Shown: in pieces, positions 43,551 to 51,292 of the stretch | Numbering within the stretch: position 1 is the stretch's first letter | How the letters are laid out: each line of letters starts with the position of its first letter | DNA from: Limimaricola cinnabarinus LL-001 | Lineage (GTDB): Bacteria > Pseudomonadota > Alphaproteobacteria > Rhodobacterales > Rhodobacteraceae | DNA: 51,292 nucleotides | Direction: 5' to 3' | NCBI RefSeq assembly: GCF_000466965.1 | Contig: NZ_BATB01000019.1 | Span: forward strand, 1 to 51,292 | The notes under the pieces: model-generated | What the model saw: the letters and a program-made list of their open reading frames with translations, nothing else | The model's database searches: none | Told to the model about the DNA's origin: nothing | Program-made: the position numbers and the translations under genes

Positions 43551-45103
43551 TCAGGCGATCTCCGGCAGCGTCGTGTCCTCACGGACCGCCCGCGCGACCT
43601 CCTCGACCGTGGTCAGCCCGTCGCGCAGCTTTTCGACACCGTCCTGAAGCAGCCCCGGGCCGCGCTTGCGCGCCGCCGCCGTGAGCTGCGCCTCGGAGGC
43701 GCCTTCATGCACCAGCCGCTCGAGCGCGCCGTCGATCTCGATGATCTCGTAGATCGGCAGCCGCCCGCGATAGCCGCTGCCGTGACATTGTGAGCATCCC
43801 GTCCCGCGCGACACCGGTGCGCCCGCTGGCAAAAGTCCGTTGAGCAGCCCGCTCTCGGTGTCGGTCAGCGCGTGCGGCGTGGCGCAATCGGGACAGATCC
43901 GCCGCACAAGCCGCTGCGCCACCAGCCCGCGCAGCATCGGTGCCAGAAGAAACCGCTCGACCCCCATCTCAACGAGGCGCGACACCGCGCCGATGGCGGT
44001 GTTGGTGTGCAGCGTCGAGAGCACGAGATGGCCGGTCATCGCGGATTCCACCGCGATCTGCGCCGTCTCGCGGTCGCGGATCTCGCCGATCATGATGACG
44101 TCCGGGTCCTGTCGCAGGATCGCGCGAAGCCCGCGCGCAAAGCTCAGCTCGGTGCGGGCGTTGACCTGCATCTGCCCGACGCCGTCCATCGTGTATTCGA
44201 TCGGGTCCTCGACCGTCATGATGTTGCGCTGCCGATCGTTGAGCAGATCGAGAGCGGCATAGAGCGAGGTCGTCTTGCCCGAACCGGTGGGCCCGGTGAC
44301 CAGAACCAGCCCGTCGGGGCGGCCCAGCACCCTCTTGAACGTCTCGAGATCGCGCGGCGACAGACCGAGGTGATCGAGCCCGAGCAGCGTCTGGCCCCGG
44401 TCGAGAAGACGCAGCACGACCCTTTCGCCGAATTGCGAGGGAATGGTCGAGACCCGCACGTCGAGATCGTAGCCGCCGACCCGCAGCGAAACCCGCCCGT
44501 CCTGCGGCATCCGCTTTTCGGCGATGTCGAGCTTGCCCATCACCTTGATCCGGCTCACAAGAAGCGAGGCCAGCGCCCGCTTGGGAGAGATCACCTCGCG
44601 CAGCACACCGTCGATGCGGAACCGCACCACCAGGCGGCGCTCCTCGGTTTCGATATGCACATCCGACGCGCCCTCCTTCACCGCCTCGAGCAGCAGCGCG
44701 TTGATCAGCCGCACCACGGGGGCGTCGTCCTTCTGGTCGAGCAGGTCGTCCACCGAGGCGGCGCTGTCGGCCAGCAGGGCAAGGTCGCCATCGGCATCCG
44801 CTGCAACCTGCGCCGCCTCGGACGAGCTGTCGCGGTAGATGCGGCCAAGCTCCTCCTCGAAGGCCTTCGCGTCGATCTCCTCGAAGGCGACGAGACGACC
44901 TGCCACGCGCTGCGCCTCGATCATCGCCTCAAGGCTCGCCTCGGGGCGATGACGACAGACCGGCCGTCCTTCGGCGTCGCGCATCAGGATCACACCGCCC
45001 GCATTGGCAAAGCCGTAGCCGAGCCGAGGCAGCGCGGCCTCCGCCGTGCCATCCGCCTTGCCGGTCGCGACCTCGCGCCCGGGCCCGTCATCGCCTCGGT
45101 CAT
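43551..45103 (-). CDS. gspE: Type II secretion ATPase GspE, apparent frameshift near the start
   Basis: 517 residues if one C is added near 45080 (plus strand). The ATG at 45103 overlaps the gspM stop and gives MTEAMTGPG; the rest continues in another frame as REVATGKADGTAEAALPRLG and GVILMRDAEGRP. Without correction the first ATG in the main frame is at 44993. Motifs: Walker A GPTGSGKTTSLYAALD, Asp box DRQRNIMTVEDPIEY, Walker B ILRQDPDVIMIGEIRDRETA, His box LSTLHTNTA, and a zinc-type pair RICPDC and CSQCHGSGYRG. Powers secretion. Confidence 0.92.
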
Positions 45104-45561
45104 TCCATCTCCTCCAGCGTCAGGCGCAGCGACACCACGCCCGGTTCGATCCGTCGCTCGGCCTCGATCGCGGCGATGCCCACCGCCTCGTCGGTTTCGA
45201 GATCCGAAATCCACAGGAGCACCGTGTCGAAGGCCGCCTCGTCGATGGTGACCCGCAAGAGCCCGCCATCCGGTTCGAGCCGCCGCAGCAGCAGCCCCGC
45301 GGCCTCGGCGCTTCGGGTGACCCGCGCGGCGAGCGGTGCGCGGTCTTGCGACAATTCGGGGCGCTGGGTCCCGGGTCGGGCCGCGGCGGCCCGTGCGCTG
45401 GCCTCGACCAGCCGGTAATCAGCGATTCGCTCCGTGAGCGCGCGGCGATGGTCCTGCAAGGGCAGCCAGACATACCAGATCAGCGCCAGCACCGCCACGA
45501 CCGGCAGGACCCCGAGCACCAGAAGCCGCTCTCGCGGGTTGAGCCTCGACAGAGCGCTCAC
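45100..45561 (-). CDS. gspM: Type II secretion protein GspM
   Basis: 153 residues from GTG 45561, overlapping the gspL stop (GTGA). One helix near the N-terminus (LLVLGVLPVVAVLALIWYVW), a coiled segment (HRRALTERIADYRLVEASAR) and a ferredoxin-like periplasmic domain (LLLRRLEPDGGLLRVTIDEA, VSLRLTLEEME). This is the standard GspM plan: a partner of GspL linking the ATPase to the inner-membrane platform. Confidence 0.88.
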   Translation of the reverse strand: MSALSRLNPRERLLVLGVLPVVAVLALIWYVWLPLQDHRRALTERIADYRLVEASARAAAARPGTQRPELSQDRAPLAARVTRSAEAAGLLLRRLEPDGGLLRVTIDEAAFDTVLLWISDLETDEAVGIAAIEAERRIEPGVVSLRLTLEEME

Positions 45562-46748
45562 TTCGCCGCCTCCCTTTGGATGCGCATCTCGACCTCGGCC
45601 ATGCCGTCGCCCGCATTTGCGGCCCCGCTGGTCACGCCGAACCCGCCCGCCTGCAAAACCCGCTGCACACGTTGCAGATCCTCCAGCCCCGGCGCCTGCA
45701 CCTGCACGATCAGCGCCCCGTCGGCCTTGCCCCATGACATCCGCCGGAACGACGCCGTCTCATCCGCCGCGTTCAAGGTCTCGGACACCTCCGACAAAAG
45801 CGGCAGCAGGTCGCCGCGCTCGGGCCGGGCGACGCTCGGGGCGAGCCGTGCGAGGATCGGTGCCGGATCGGCCGGGATGACGGCGCCGGGAAGAACCTGC
45901 TCCAGCGCGGTTTCGGCGGCCCGCCGTTCGGCCTGCGCGATCCGGCTCAGTGCCACGGCATCGGCCCCCGCCAGCCCGACTTGCAAGAATAGCCCCAGCG
46001 CCACGATGCCCGCGGCCACGACGCTCCGGCGGCGCAGGGCCTGTGCCGCCTCGCCGCGGGCACGATTCGAGAAGCTGAAGGCCAGATCGGCGGAGTCCGG
46101 CGGCGGCGGGGTCTGCGACAGGTCGGTCGCGGGCAGGCCCGAGGGCAGCGCCGCGCCGAGGCTGGTCAGAGACGGCTGGCCGCCGCGCCGCCAGACCAGC
46201 GCCAGCATCTCGGTCGCCACCGCGAAGCCGGTCCCGTCCGAGACCCGCACCACGCAGCGCGCGCCGTCGCGCCACACCGCCCAGCCCGGGCCGTCCGCCG
46301 CCGCATCGGGGCGCGGGATGGCCAGAAAGTCGGGCAGGATCGCCGCCCCCTCCGGTGCCGTCGCCTCGGCGGCGGCAAGGGTGGCGCGGTCGATCACCAA
46401 CGCCAGCGCCTCGGCCTTGGGCGCGCCTGCCAACGGCCCTGGCAACACCACCAGCGCCTCGATCGGCGTGGCAAGCCGCTCCTCGACCGCGAAGGTGAGC
46501 AGGGCCCGGCGCTGCCGGGCCGGCGCGTCGGGAAGATCCACGCGCAGGGCGGTCACGGCTTCCGATCCGATCAGCACCGGAGCGGGCCGGCGCGCCTTGG
46601 CCATGGCCGCCGCGCAACGTTCGAACAGGGGAGCGGAAGGCGGGCCGGAGCGGGGAAACGGCGTCACGGGCGTCGAAAGGCCGTCGGACAACGCCTCGCG
46701 CCTCGGCTCAGGAGCCGCTTTTTCCTCTGGAACCACCTGATTTCTCAC
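45558..46748 (-). CDS. gspL: Type II secretion protein GspL
   Basis: 396 residues from GTG 46748; the open frame extends to 47045 but that part is antisense to gspG. Cytoplasmic actin-like domain (VTALRVDLPDAPARQRRALL, FAVEERLATPIEALVVLPGP), then one helix (VVAAGIVALGLFLQVGLAGA) and a periplasmic ferredoxin-like domain (LIVQVQAPGLEDLQRVQRVL). Family GspL, which recruits GspE to the membrane. An ATG at about 46605 (MAKARRPAPVL) could also be the start. Divergent from gspG across 76 bases. Confidence 0.85.
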   Translation of the reverse strand: MRNQVVPEEKAAPEPRREALSDGLSTPVTPFPRSGPPSAPLFERCAAAMAKARRPAPVLIGSEAVTALRVDLPDAPARQRRALLTFAVEERLATPIEALVVLPGPLAGAPKAEALALVIDRATLAAAEATAPEGAAILPDFLAIPRPDAAADGPGWAVWRDGARCVVRVSDGTGFAVATEMLALVWRRGGQPSLTSLGAALPSGLPATDLSQTPPPPDSADLAFSFSNRARGEAAQALRRRSVVAAGIVALGLFLQVGLAGADAVALSRIAQAERRAAETALEQVLPGAVIPADPAPILARLAPSVARPERGDLLPLLSEVSETLNAADETASFRRMSWGKADGALIVQVQAPGLEDLQRVQRVLQAGGFGVTSGAANAGDGMAEVEMRIQREAAK

Positions 46749-46824
46749 GAGCTTTTGCCTTTTCCAAGACCTCGCCGCTGGTGTAGTCTTACTATATGTA
46801 CGTCCCCCAAGAGGCAAAGGTTTC

Positions 46825-47334
46825 ATGATCCGCCAGCTCTTTATCGGAGCCAAGGCGCGCCGCGCGCGCCGCATGCCCGAAACCCGGTCTCCCGCGACCC
46901 GATCACCTGACGCCGGTGTCACCCTCATCGAGATGATGGTGGTGCTGGTGATCATCGCCCTCGTCGCCGCGATGATCGTGCCCAACGTGATCGGCCGCCC
47001 CGACGAGGCGCGGGTTGCCGTGGCCCGGACCGACATCCGCGCCATCGGCTCGGCGCTCGAACTCTACCGGCTCGACAACCGCACCTATCCGACCAGTTCG
47101 CAGGGGCTCGACGCCCTTGTCAAAGAACCCGTCGCGCCGCCGCAGCCGCCCAACTGGGCCGCGGGTGGCTATCTCGGGGCGGTGCCGGTCGACCCTTGGG
47201 GCAACGCCTATACCTACCGCTCGCCCGGCGACACTGGCGGCTTCGACCTGATCTCGCTCGGGGCGGATGCGCAGCCCGGCGGCGACGGCGCGAATGCCGA
47301 CATCATCCACGGACAGGCGATGGTCGAGAATTGA
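46825..47334 (+). CDS. gspG: Type II secretion major pseudopilin GspG
   Basis: 169 residues. Prepilin site in SPDAGVTLIEMMVVLVIIAL: Val instead of Phe at +1, Glu at +5 kept. The leader before it is about 31 residues and basic (KARRARRM), longer than usual. The globular part has the GspG pattern GSALELYRLDNRTYPTSSQG, VPVDPWGNAYTYRSPG and FDLISLGADAQPGGDGANAD with the calcium loop. First of gspG-H-I-C-D, preceded by AGGCAAAGG. Confidence 0.94.
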   Translation: MIRQLFIGAKARRARRMPETRSPATRSPDAGVTLIEMMVVLVIIALVAAMIVPNVIGRPDEARVAVARTDIRAIGSALELYRLDNRTYPTSSQGLDALVKEPVAPPQPPNWAAGGYLGAVPVDPWGNAYTYRSPGDTGGFDLISLGADAQPGGDGANADIIHGQAMVEN

Positions 47335-47810
47335 CCGCTCCCGCCGTGTCCCGCGACGGCGCTGCCGGTCTGACGCTGGTTGAAGTGCTGGTGGTGCTGG
47401 TGCTGATCGCCACGGTTGCGGGCGCGGTCGGGCTCAACCTCGGGCCGGGGCGTGGCGAGGCAACGCTCGATTCGGAGCTGGCGCTGCTGCGCGCCCGGAT
47501 GGAGCGCGCCTCGGACGAGGCGCTTCTGGCCGGGACGCCGGTGGCCTTTGCCTGGAGCGGGACCGGCTACCGGTTTCTGGGCTGGACCGCGGCGGGTTGG
47601 GCCCCCCACAGGGTCGAGATCCTCGGCACCCCTCACGAGCTTCCCGATGCGGTCCGGCTGCGCCAGGAGGACGCGCGCGAAGGCGTGTTCGTGGTCACGG
47701 CGCAGCTCCTGCCCGCCCAAGGGACGCCGCTTGTGCTGAGCGTCGGCGAAGGCGGGGCCGAGCGGCTGGTCTGGGACGGGGCTTCGGCGCGTCGCGAGCC
47801 TGCGCCATGA
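47331..47810 (+). CDS. gspH: Type II secretion minor pseudopilin GspH
   Basis: 159 residues from TTG 47331, which overlaps the gspG stop (TTGA); GTG at 47346 is the alternative. Prepilin site DGAAGLTLVEVLVVLVLIAT with Leu +1 and Glu +5. The body (LDSELALLRARMERASDEAL, GTPVAFAWSGTGYRFLGW) fits the GspH/FimT family. Ends in ATGA overlap with gspI. Confidence 0.88.
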   Translation: MTAPAVSRDGAAGLTLVEVLVVLVLIATVAGAVGLNLGPGRGEATLDSELALLRARMERASDEALLAGTPVAFAWSGTGYRFLGWTAAGWAPHRVEILGTPHELPDAVRLRQEDAREGVFVVTAQLLPAQGTPLVLSVGEGGAERLVWDGASARREPAP

Positions 47811-48187
47811 GCGGTCGCGACCCGCAGGCGGGGTTCTCGATGATCGAGGCGCTGATCGCGATGGCCGTGCTCGCGGTGGGGGCGGTATCGCTTCTCGGGG
47901 CGACCGAAGGGCACAGCGCCCGAATCGGCGACCTGACCGACCGCACCGTCGCGCGCTGGGTTGCCGAGGAGCGGCTGACAGCATGGCGGCTCGGCCTGCC
48001 CGAGATCGACGAGACCCATACCCGCGCAGAGGTCGAGATGTTCGGCCGGGCGTGGCGCGTGACGGTGGAGGCCACGCCCACGACGGATGCTGCGCTAGAC
48101 CGGCTCGAGATCCGTGTGGCCCCGGCAGAGGCGGATGGCGCGAATGTGAGGCTGACGGGCTATATTGATACGGCGCGCGACGGATAG
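47807..48187 (+). CDS. gspI: Type II secretion minor pseudopilin GspI
   Basis: 126 residues. Prepilin site DPQAGFSMIEALIAMAVLAV with Phe +1 and Glu +5, and the GspI body VARWVAEERLTAWRLGLPEI, FGRAWRVTVEATPTTDAALD. Works with GspJ and GspK at the pseudopilus tip. Nine bases to gspC. Confidence 0.9.
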   Translation: MSGRDPQAGFSMIEALIAMAVLAVGAVSLLGATEGHSARIGDLTDRTVARWVAEERLTAWRLGLPEIDETHTRAEVEMFGRAWRVTVEATPTTDAALDRLEIRVAPAEADGANVRLTGYIDTARDG

Positions 48188-48196
48188 ACTGACAGG

Positions 48197-49095
48197 ATGG
48201 GCGTTTCTCTGACACATTTTCCATTGCCGGTGCGGTCGCTTGCGACGCTCGCGGTGCTGCTGGGGACCGCAGTGACCGCGCCGCCGGTACTGTGGCATTT
48301 GGCGGGGTATTCCGAGGCCCTGCCGCCCGCGCCGCCCCGACGGCACCTGCTCCGGACACTTCTGAGATCGCTCCCGCCGATCTCGGCCCGATTCTCGCGC
48401 TTGGGCCGTTCGGCAACGTCTCGGCGCCGCCACCCGAGCCCACCGGCCCTGTTGGCGAGACAACGCTCGATCTGGTGTTGCACGGCGTGGTGGTGCGTGA
48501 CGATCCGGCCCGGTCGATCGCCTTCATCGGCACGAACGGCACCAATGAAGGTTACCGCCCGGGTGAAGACGTGGCCGGTGCCGCCACGCTGATCGAGGTC
48601 GCATCGGGCCATGTGGTGCTCGATGTCGGAGGCGAATTGCAGACGCTGTCCTTTCCCGGAACCGAGGGGCCCGCGGATGCGCCGCCCGAGCAGGATCTTG
48701 CGGGGCTCGGACGATTGCAGGCCCTCGTGGCGTCGCAGACCGCCGGGGCCGAAACGGCGGATGCCCCCGAGGACGATCAGGACAGCGGGCCCGAGACGCC
48801 TCAGGACTACATCGACATGTGGCGCGAACGCATCAGACAGAATCCCGCGGAGGTTCTCGACAGCATTGGGCTGATCCCGACCGACGAGGGCTATAGGATA
48901 GCGGATGACCACGACAGCGGCGTTGGCCGCGCGGGCCTGCTGGCAGGGGATCTAGTGACACGCGTGAATGGACAGACCGTCGGAGACGTCGACAGCGATC
49001 GACGCCTTTATGACGAGGTCGCGGCCTCGGGCCTCGCGCAGATCGAGATCGAGCGCGATGGACGTCTCATCAGCATGTCGTTCCCGCTTCGATGA
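48197..49095 (+). CDS. gspC: Type II secretion protein GspC, apparent frameshift
   Basis: About 299 residues if one C is added near 48337. The N-terminal part MGVSLTHFPLPVRSLATLAV with a membrane helix is in one frame; a Pro/Ala linker and the rest are in another. HR domain: LDLVLHGVVVRDDPARSIAF and GATLIEVASGHVVLDVGGEL-like text; C-terminal PDZ-like domain: IGLIPTDEGYRIADDHDSGV, RAGLLAGDLVTRVNGQTVGD. GspC connects the inner-membrane platform with the GspD secretin. Stop overlaps the gspD start. Confidence 0.87.
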
Positions 49096-51029
49096 GTACC
49101 TTTTCCTTGCGATCGTTTCTGGGTCTCGCCTTGTGTCTGCCGGTGGCGTTGCCGGCACAGGCGCAGGACACCTTCGTCATCAACCTGCGCGGCGCCGAGA
49201 TCTCGGTGCTGGCCGAGCAGGTCTCCGAGATCACGGGACGGACGCTCGTGCTCGACCCGAACCTCTCCGGCGATGTCAGCGTCGTCTCGGCCGAGCCTCT
49301 CGACGAGGATGGCGTCTGGGCCCTGTTCCAGTCGATCCTGCAGGTGCGCGGCTTCGTCGCCGTGCAATCGGGTACGGCGTGGCAGGTGGTGCCCGAAGCG
49401 CGGGCGCGCACGATCAGCGGCTCGACCACCAACGCCGACGCGGGCAGCCAGGATTTCGTGACGACGATGCTGCGTCTCGACCGCCTGCCATCGGCCGAAG
49501 CGGTGCGCGTGCTGGCGCCGCTCGTGGCGGACTCCGGGTATATCGAGGCGATCGCGGATCCCAACGCCGTGCTAATCACCGACACCCGCGCCAATGTGGA
49601 CCGCATCTCCGCCATTGCCCGCGCCTTCGACAGCGACGAGAACGTCCGCGCCGAGGTGATCCGTTTCGCCAATGCCGATGCGGTCGCCGTCGGCGCCGCG
49701 ATCGTCGAAGTGCTGGGCGAGGCGGGCACCGGCGCGCGTTTGTCGGTCAACGCCTCGACCAACCAGCTTCTGGTGCGCGGCAGCCCCGATGACATCCAGG
49801 AGATCCGCGACCTCGCCCGCTCCATGGACGTGGCGCAGCGGCAAAGCCCGCAGGTGGCGATCTCGACCCAGGTGTTTCGCATGCAGTTCGGCGATGCCGC
49901 CGTGGTGGCCGAGATCCTTCGCGGCACCCTCGGCGACGCGGTCGAGTTGAGCAATCCCGTCGCTGCCGATCAGGGCGCGGCCGTCGCAGGCGAGGATGGA
50001 GAAGGCTTCGTGGCGCTCGACCGCGCCGCGCCCGCCGCCTCCATCTCGGTCGCGATCCAAGCCTCGATCGAGACCAATTCGGTCATTGTCCGCGGCACCG
50101 CGGCCCAACTGGCCGAGGCCGGCCGTCTGATCCATGCGCTCGACGTGCGCCGCCCGCAGGTGATGATCGAAGCCGCGATCGTCGAGGTTTCGGGTGATGT
50201 GGCGGAACGGCTCGGCGTGCAACTCGGCTTCGGCGACGCCGCGCCGCCGGGCCGCATCGCCGCCACCTCTTTCGGTAATGGCGGCGTATCGCTGCAAGGC
50301 GTGCTCGCCGCCCTCGGGGCCACCAGCTCGGTGGCGCTGTCCACCGGTCTGACCGTCGGGGCCGGAAACAATGATTTCGGCGCGCTGGTGCAGGCATTGG
50401 CGCAATCGAGCCGGGCCCGGCTTCTGTCCACCCCGAGCGTCACCACGCTCGACAACGAACCCGCGACTATCGTGGTCGCTCAGAACGTGCCGTTCCGCAC
50501 CGGCAGCTTTGCCACCGACGGCAACACCGCCACCCCCTTCACCACGATCGAGCGCCGCGACGTGGGCATCACGATGAACGTCGTGCCGCGCATCACCGCC
50601 GGCAATGTGGTGCAACTGATGATCGAACAGGAAGTGTCGAGCCTCATGAGCGCCAATGTCGAAGGGGCCGCCGACCTGATCACCAATCGCCGCGTGATCA
50701 ACACCACGGTTCTCGCTGACGATCGCGGGACGGTGGTCCTAGGCGGGCTGATCACCGACGATCGCCAATCGCAGGACAATAAGGTACCGGGCTTGGGCGA
50801 TGTTCCCGTGATCGGCAACCTGTTCAAATCGCGCAATGCGCAGAAGACCACGCGTACCTTGTTCGTGTTCCTACGCCCGACGATCCTCCGCGATCGCGGC
50901 GACATCCGCGAAGCGGCCGAGCAACGCTATGACAAACTGCAGGCCGCAGATGTCACGCCCCTGCCTCGACCCTTATTGACTCAACGTGAAGTGCGTCAAT
51001 TGCCGCTCGAGATCGAAGGTCTGTATTGA
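49092..51029 (+). CDS. gspD: Type II secretion secretin GspD
   Basis: 645 residues. Signal peptide ending ALPAQAQ, N0 domain (DTFVINLRGAEISVLAEQVS, TLVLDPNLSGDVSVVS), N1-N3 repeats (e.g. ARLSVNASTNQLLVRGSPDD), and the secretin core with RLLSTPSVTTLDNEPATIVV, NVPFRTGSFA, ERRDVGITMNVVPRI and the closing VPGLGDVPVIGNLFKS. It forms the outer-membrane channel. The C-terminal tail (PLPRPLLTQREVRQLPLEIE) may bind a pilotin; no pilotin gene is evident, though the small lipoprotein at 38734 could be considered. Last gene of its block. Confidence 0.96.
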   Translation: MSTFSLRSFLGLALCLPVALPAQAQDTFVINLRGAEISVLAEQVSEITGRTLVLDPNLSGDVSVVSAEPLDEDGVWALFQSILQVRGFVAVQSGTAWQVVPEARARTISGSTTNADAGSQDFVTTMLRLDRLPSAEAVRVLAPLVADSGYIEAIADPNAVLITDTRANVDRISAIARAFDSDENVRAEVIRFANADAVAVGAAIVEVLGEAGTGARLSVNASTNQLLVRGSPDDIQEIRDLARSMDVAQRQSPQVAISTQVFRMQFGDAAVVAEILRGTLGDAVELSNPVAADQGAAVAGEDGEGFVALDRAAPAASISVAIQASIETNSVIVRGTAAQLAEAGRLIHALDVRRPQVMIEAAIVEVSGDVAERLGVQLGFGDAAPPGRIAATSFGNGGVSLQGVLAALGATSSVALSTGLTVGAGNNDFGALVQALAQSSRARLLSTPSVTTLDNEPATIVVAQNVPFRTGSFATDGNTATPFTTIERRDVGITMNVVPRITAGNVVQLMIEQEVSSLMSANVEGAADLITNRRVINTTVLADDRGTVVLGGLITDDRQSQDNKVPGLGDVPVIGNLFKSRNAQKTTRTLFVFLRPTILRDRGDIREAAEQRYDKLQAADVTPLPRPLLTQREVRQLPLEIEGLY

Positions 51030-51202
51030 GGGCGGAGATCGGCTGATCTGGGCTGCTGCCCCGGTCCCTCGACAAAATCTGGTGCTTTCTAAGCTACTCT
51101 CGGCTCCTGCTGAAGGGATTGAGTAATGGGGCCTCCTTGCCAGTAGACGGCGATGTTGCGCAAATCAGCCTCGGGCATGACTGCCCCCTTTCCCGCCTTT
51201 CT

Positions 51203-51292
51203 TCAGCGGACGGCCTTGATCTCGGCCCGCCCGAGGGCTGAGAAGCGGTTCATGATGGCGATGCGGATCTGGATTTCGGCGGTTTGGCGGTC
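51203..51292 (-). mobile_element. 3' end of a transposase gene, IS5-like
   Basis: The final 29 codons of a minus-strand gene reaching the right edge: DRQTAEIQIRIAIMNRFSAL then GRAEIKAVR and stop. This Gln/Arg-rich 'RQ.AEIQ.RIA..NRFSALG' ending is what I recall from IS5-superfamily DDE transposases. The region between it and gspD (51030-51202) has no gene; a possible IS end with GGGGCCTCCTTGCC lies at 51128-51141. Too little is visible to name the element. Confidence 0.5.

Noticed and set aside
45558-47045. gspL extended to an ATG at 47045
   Set aside because: The extra N-terminal part is antisense to gspG and lacks GspL likeness; GTG 46748 is preferred.

Overview
The window is very GC-rich alphaproteobacterial chromosome, almost certainly Rhodobacterales (Roseobacter/Rhodobacter group). 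Evidence: a gene transfer agent (GTA) structural cluster of the RcGTA type lies next to mltG-fabF, followed by acpP-fabG-fabD and rpsF-rpsR-rplI in their usual alphaproteobacterial contexts. No rRNA, tRNA or CRISPR array was seen.

Layout. 1-5.3 kb (minus): start of a GTA cluster (TerS, TerL, portal, small head protein, prohead protease, capsid, connector running off the left edge), with a candidate promoter inside an inverted repeat and a terminator-like leader. 5.4-11.2 kb (minus): mltG, fabF, acpP, fabG, fabD, plus a PilZ protein on the other strand. 12-13.3 kb (plus): rpsF-rpsR-rplI. 13.4-19.7 kb: LysR, a quinone-reductase-like MDR divergent from a TetR with twin operators, an acetyltransferase, CpdB and a Hint-domain protein.

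20.1-24.9 kb (plus): a guanidine-I (ykkC) riboswitch heading an operon of a three-part ABC importer, a guanidine-hydrolase-like ureohydrolase, a His-rich small protein and a 58-residue membrane peptide. This reads as a self-contained guanidine uptake, hydrolysis and metal-supply unit. 24.9-36.1 kb: a LacI-controlled carbohydrate locus with ABC importer, GH63/MGH1-like hydrolase, glycerate 2-kinase and AGE-family epimerase/isomerase, best explained as uptake and breakdown of mannosylglycerate or a related glycosylglycerate. One permease carries a DUF11-like periplasmic insert.

36.4-51.0 kb: a type II secretion system in several divergent blocks (gspO; gspK-J-lipoprotein; gspN; gspF-E-M-L; gspG-H-I-C-D), with a DUF4331 exported protein and a small lipoprotein inside it as candidate clients. 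The right edge holds the 3' end of a transposase.

About a dozen genes, including fabD and rplI, carry apparent single-base frameshifts, nearly all deletions in G/C runs. I read these as consensus errors in the source assembly, not biological decay, and annotate the genes across them. Everything is from reading sequence and recall of families; no searches were run.
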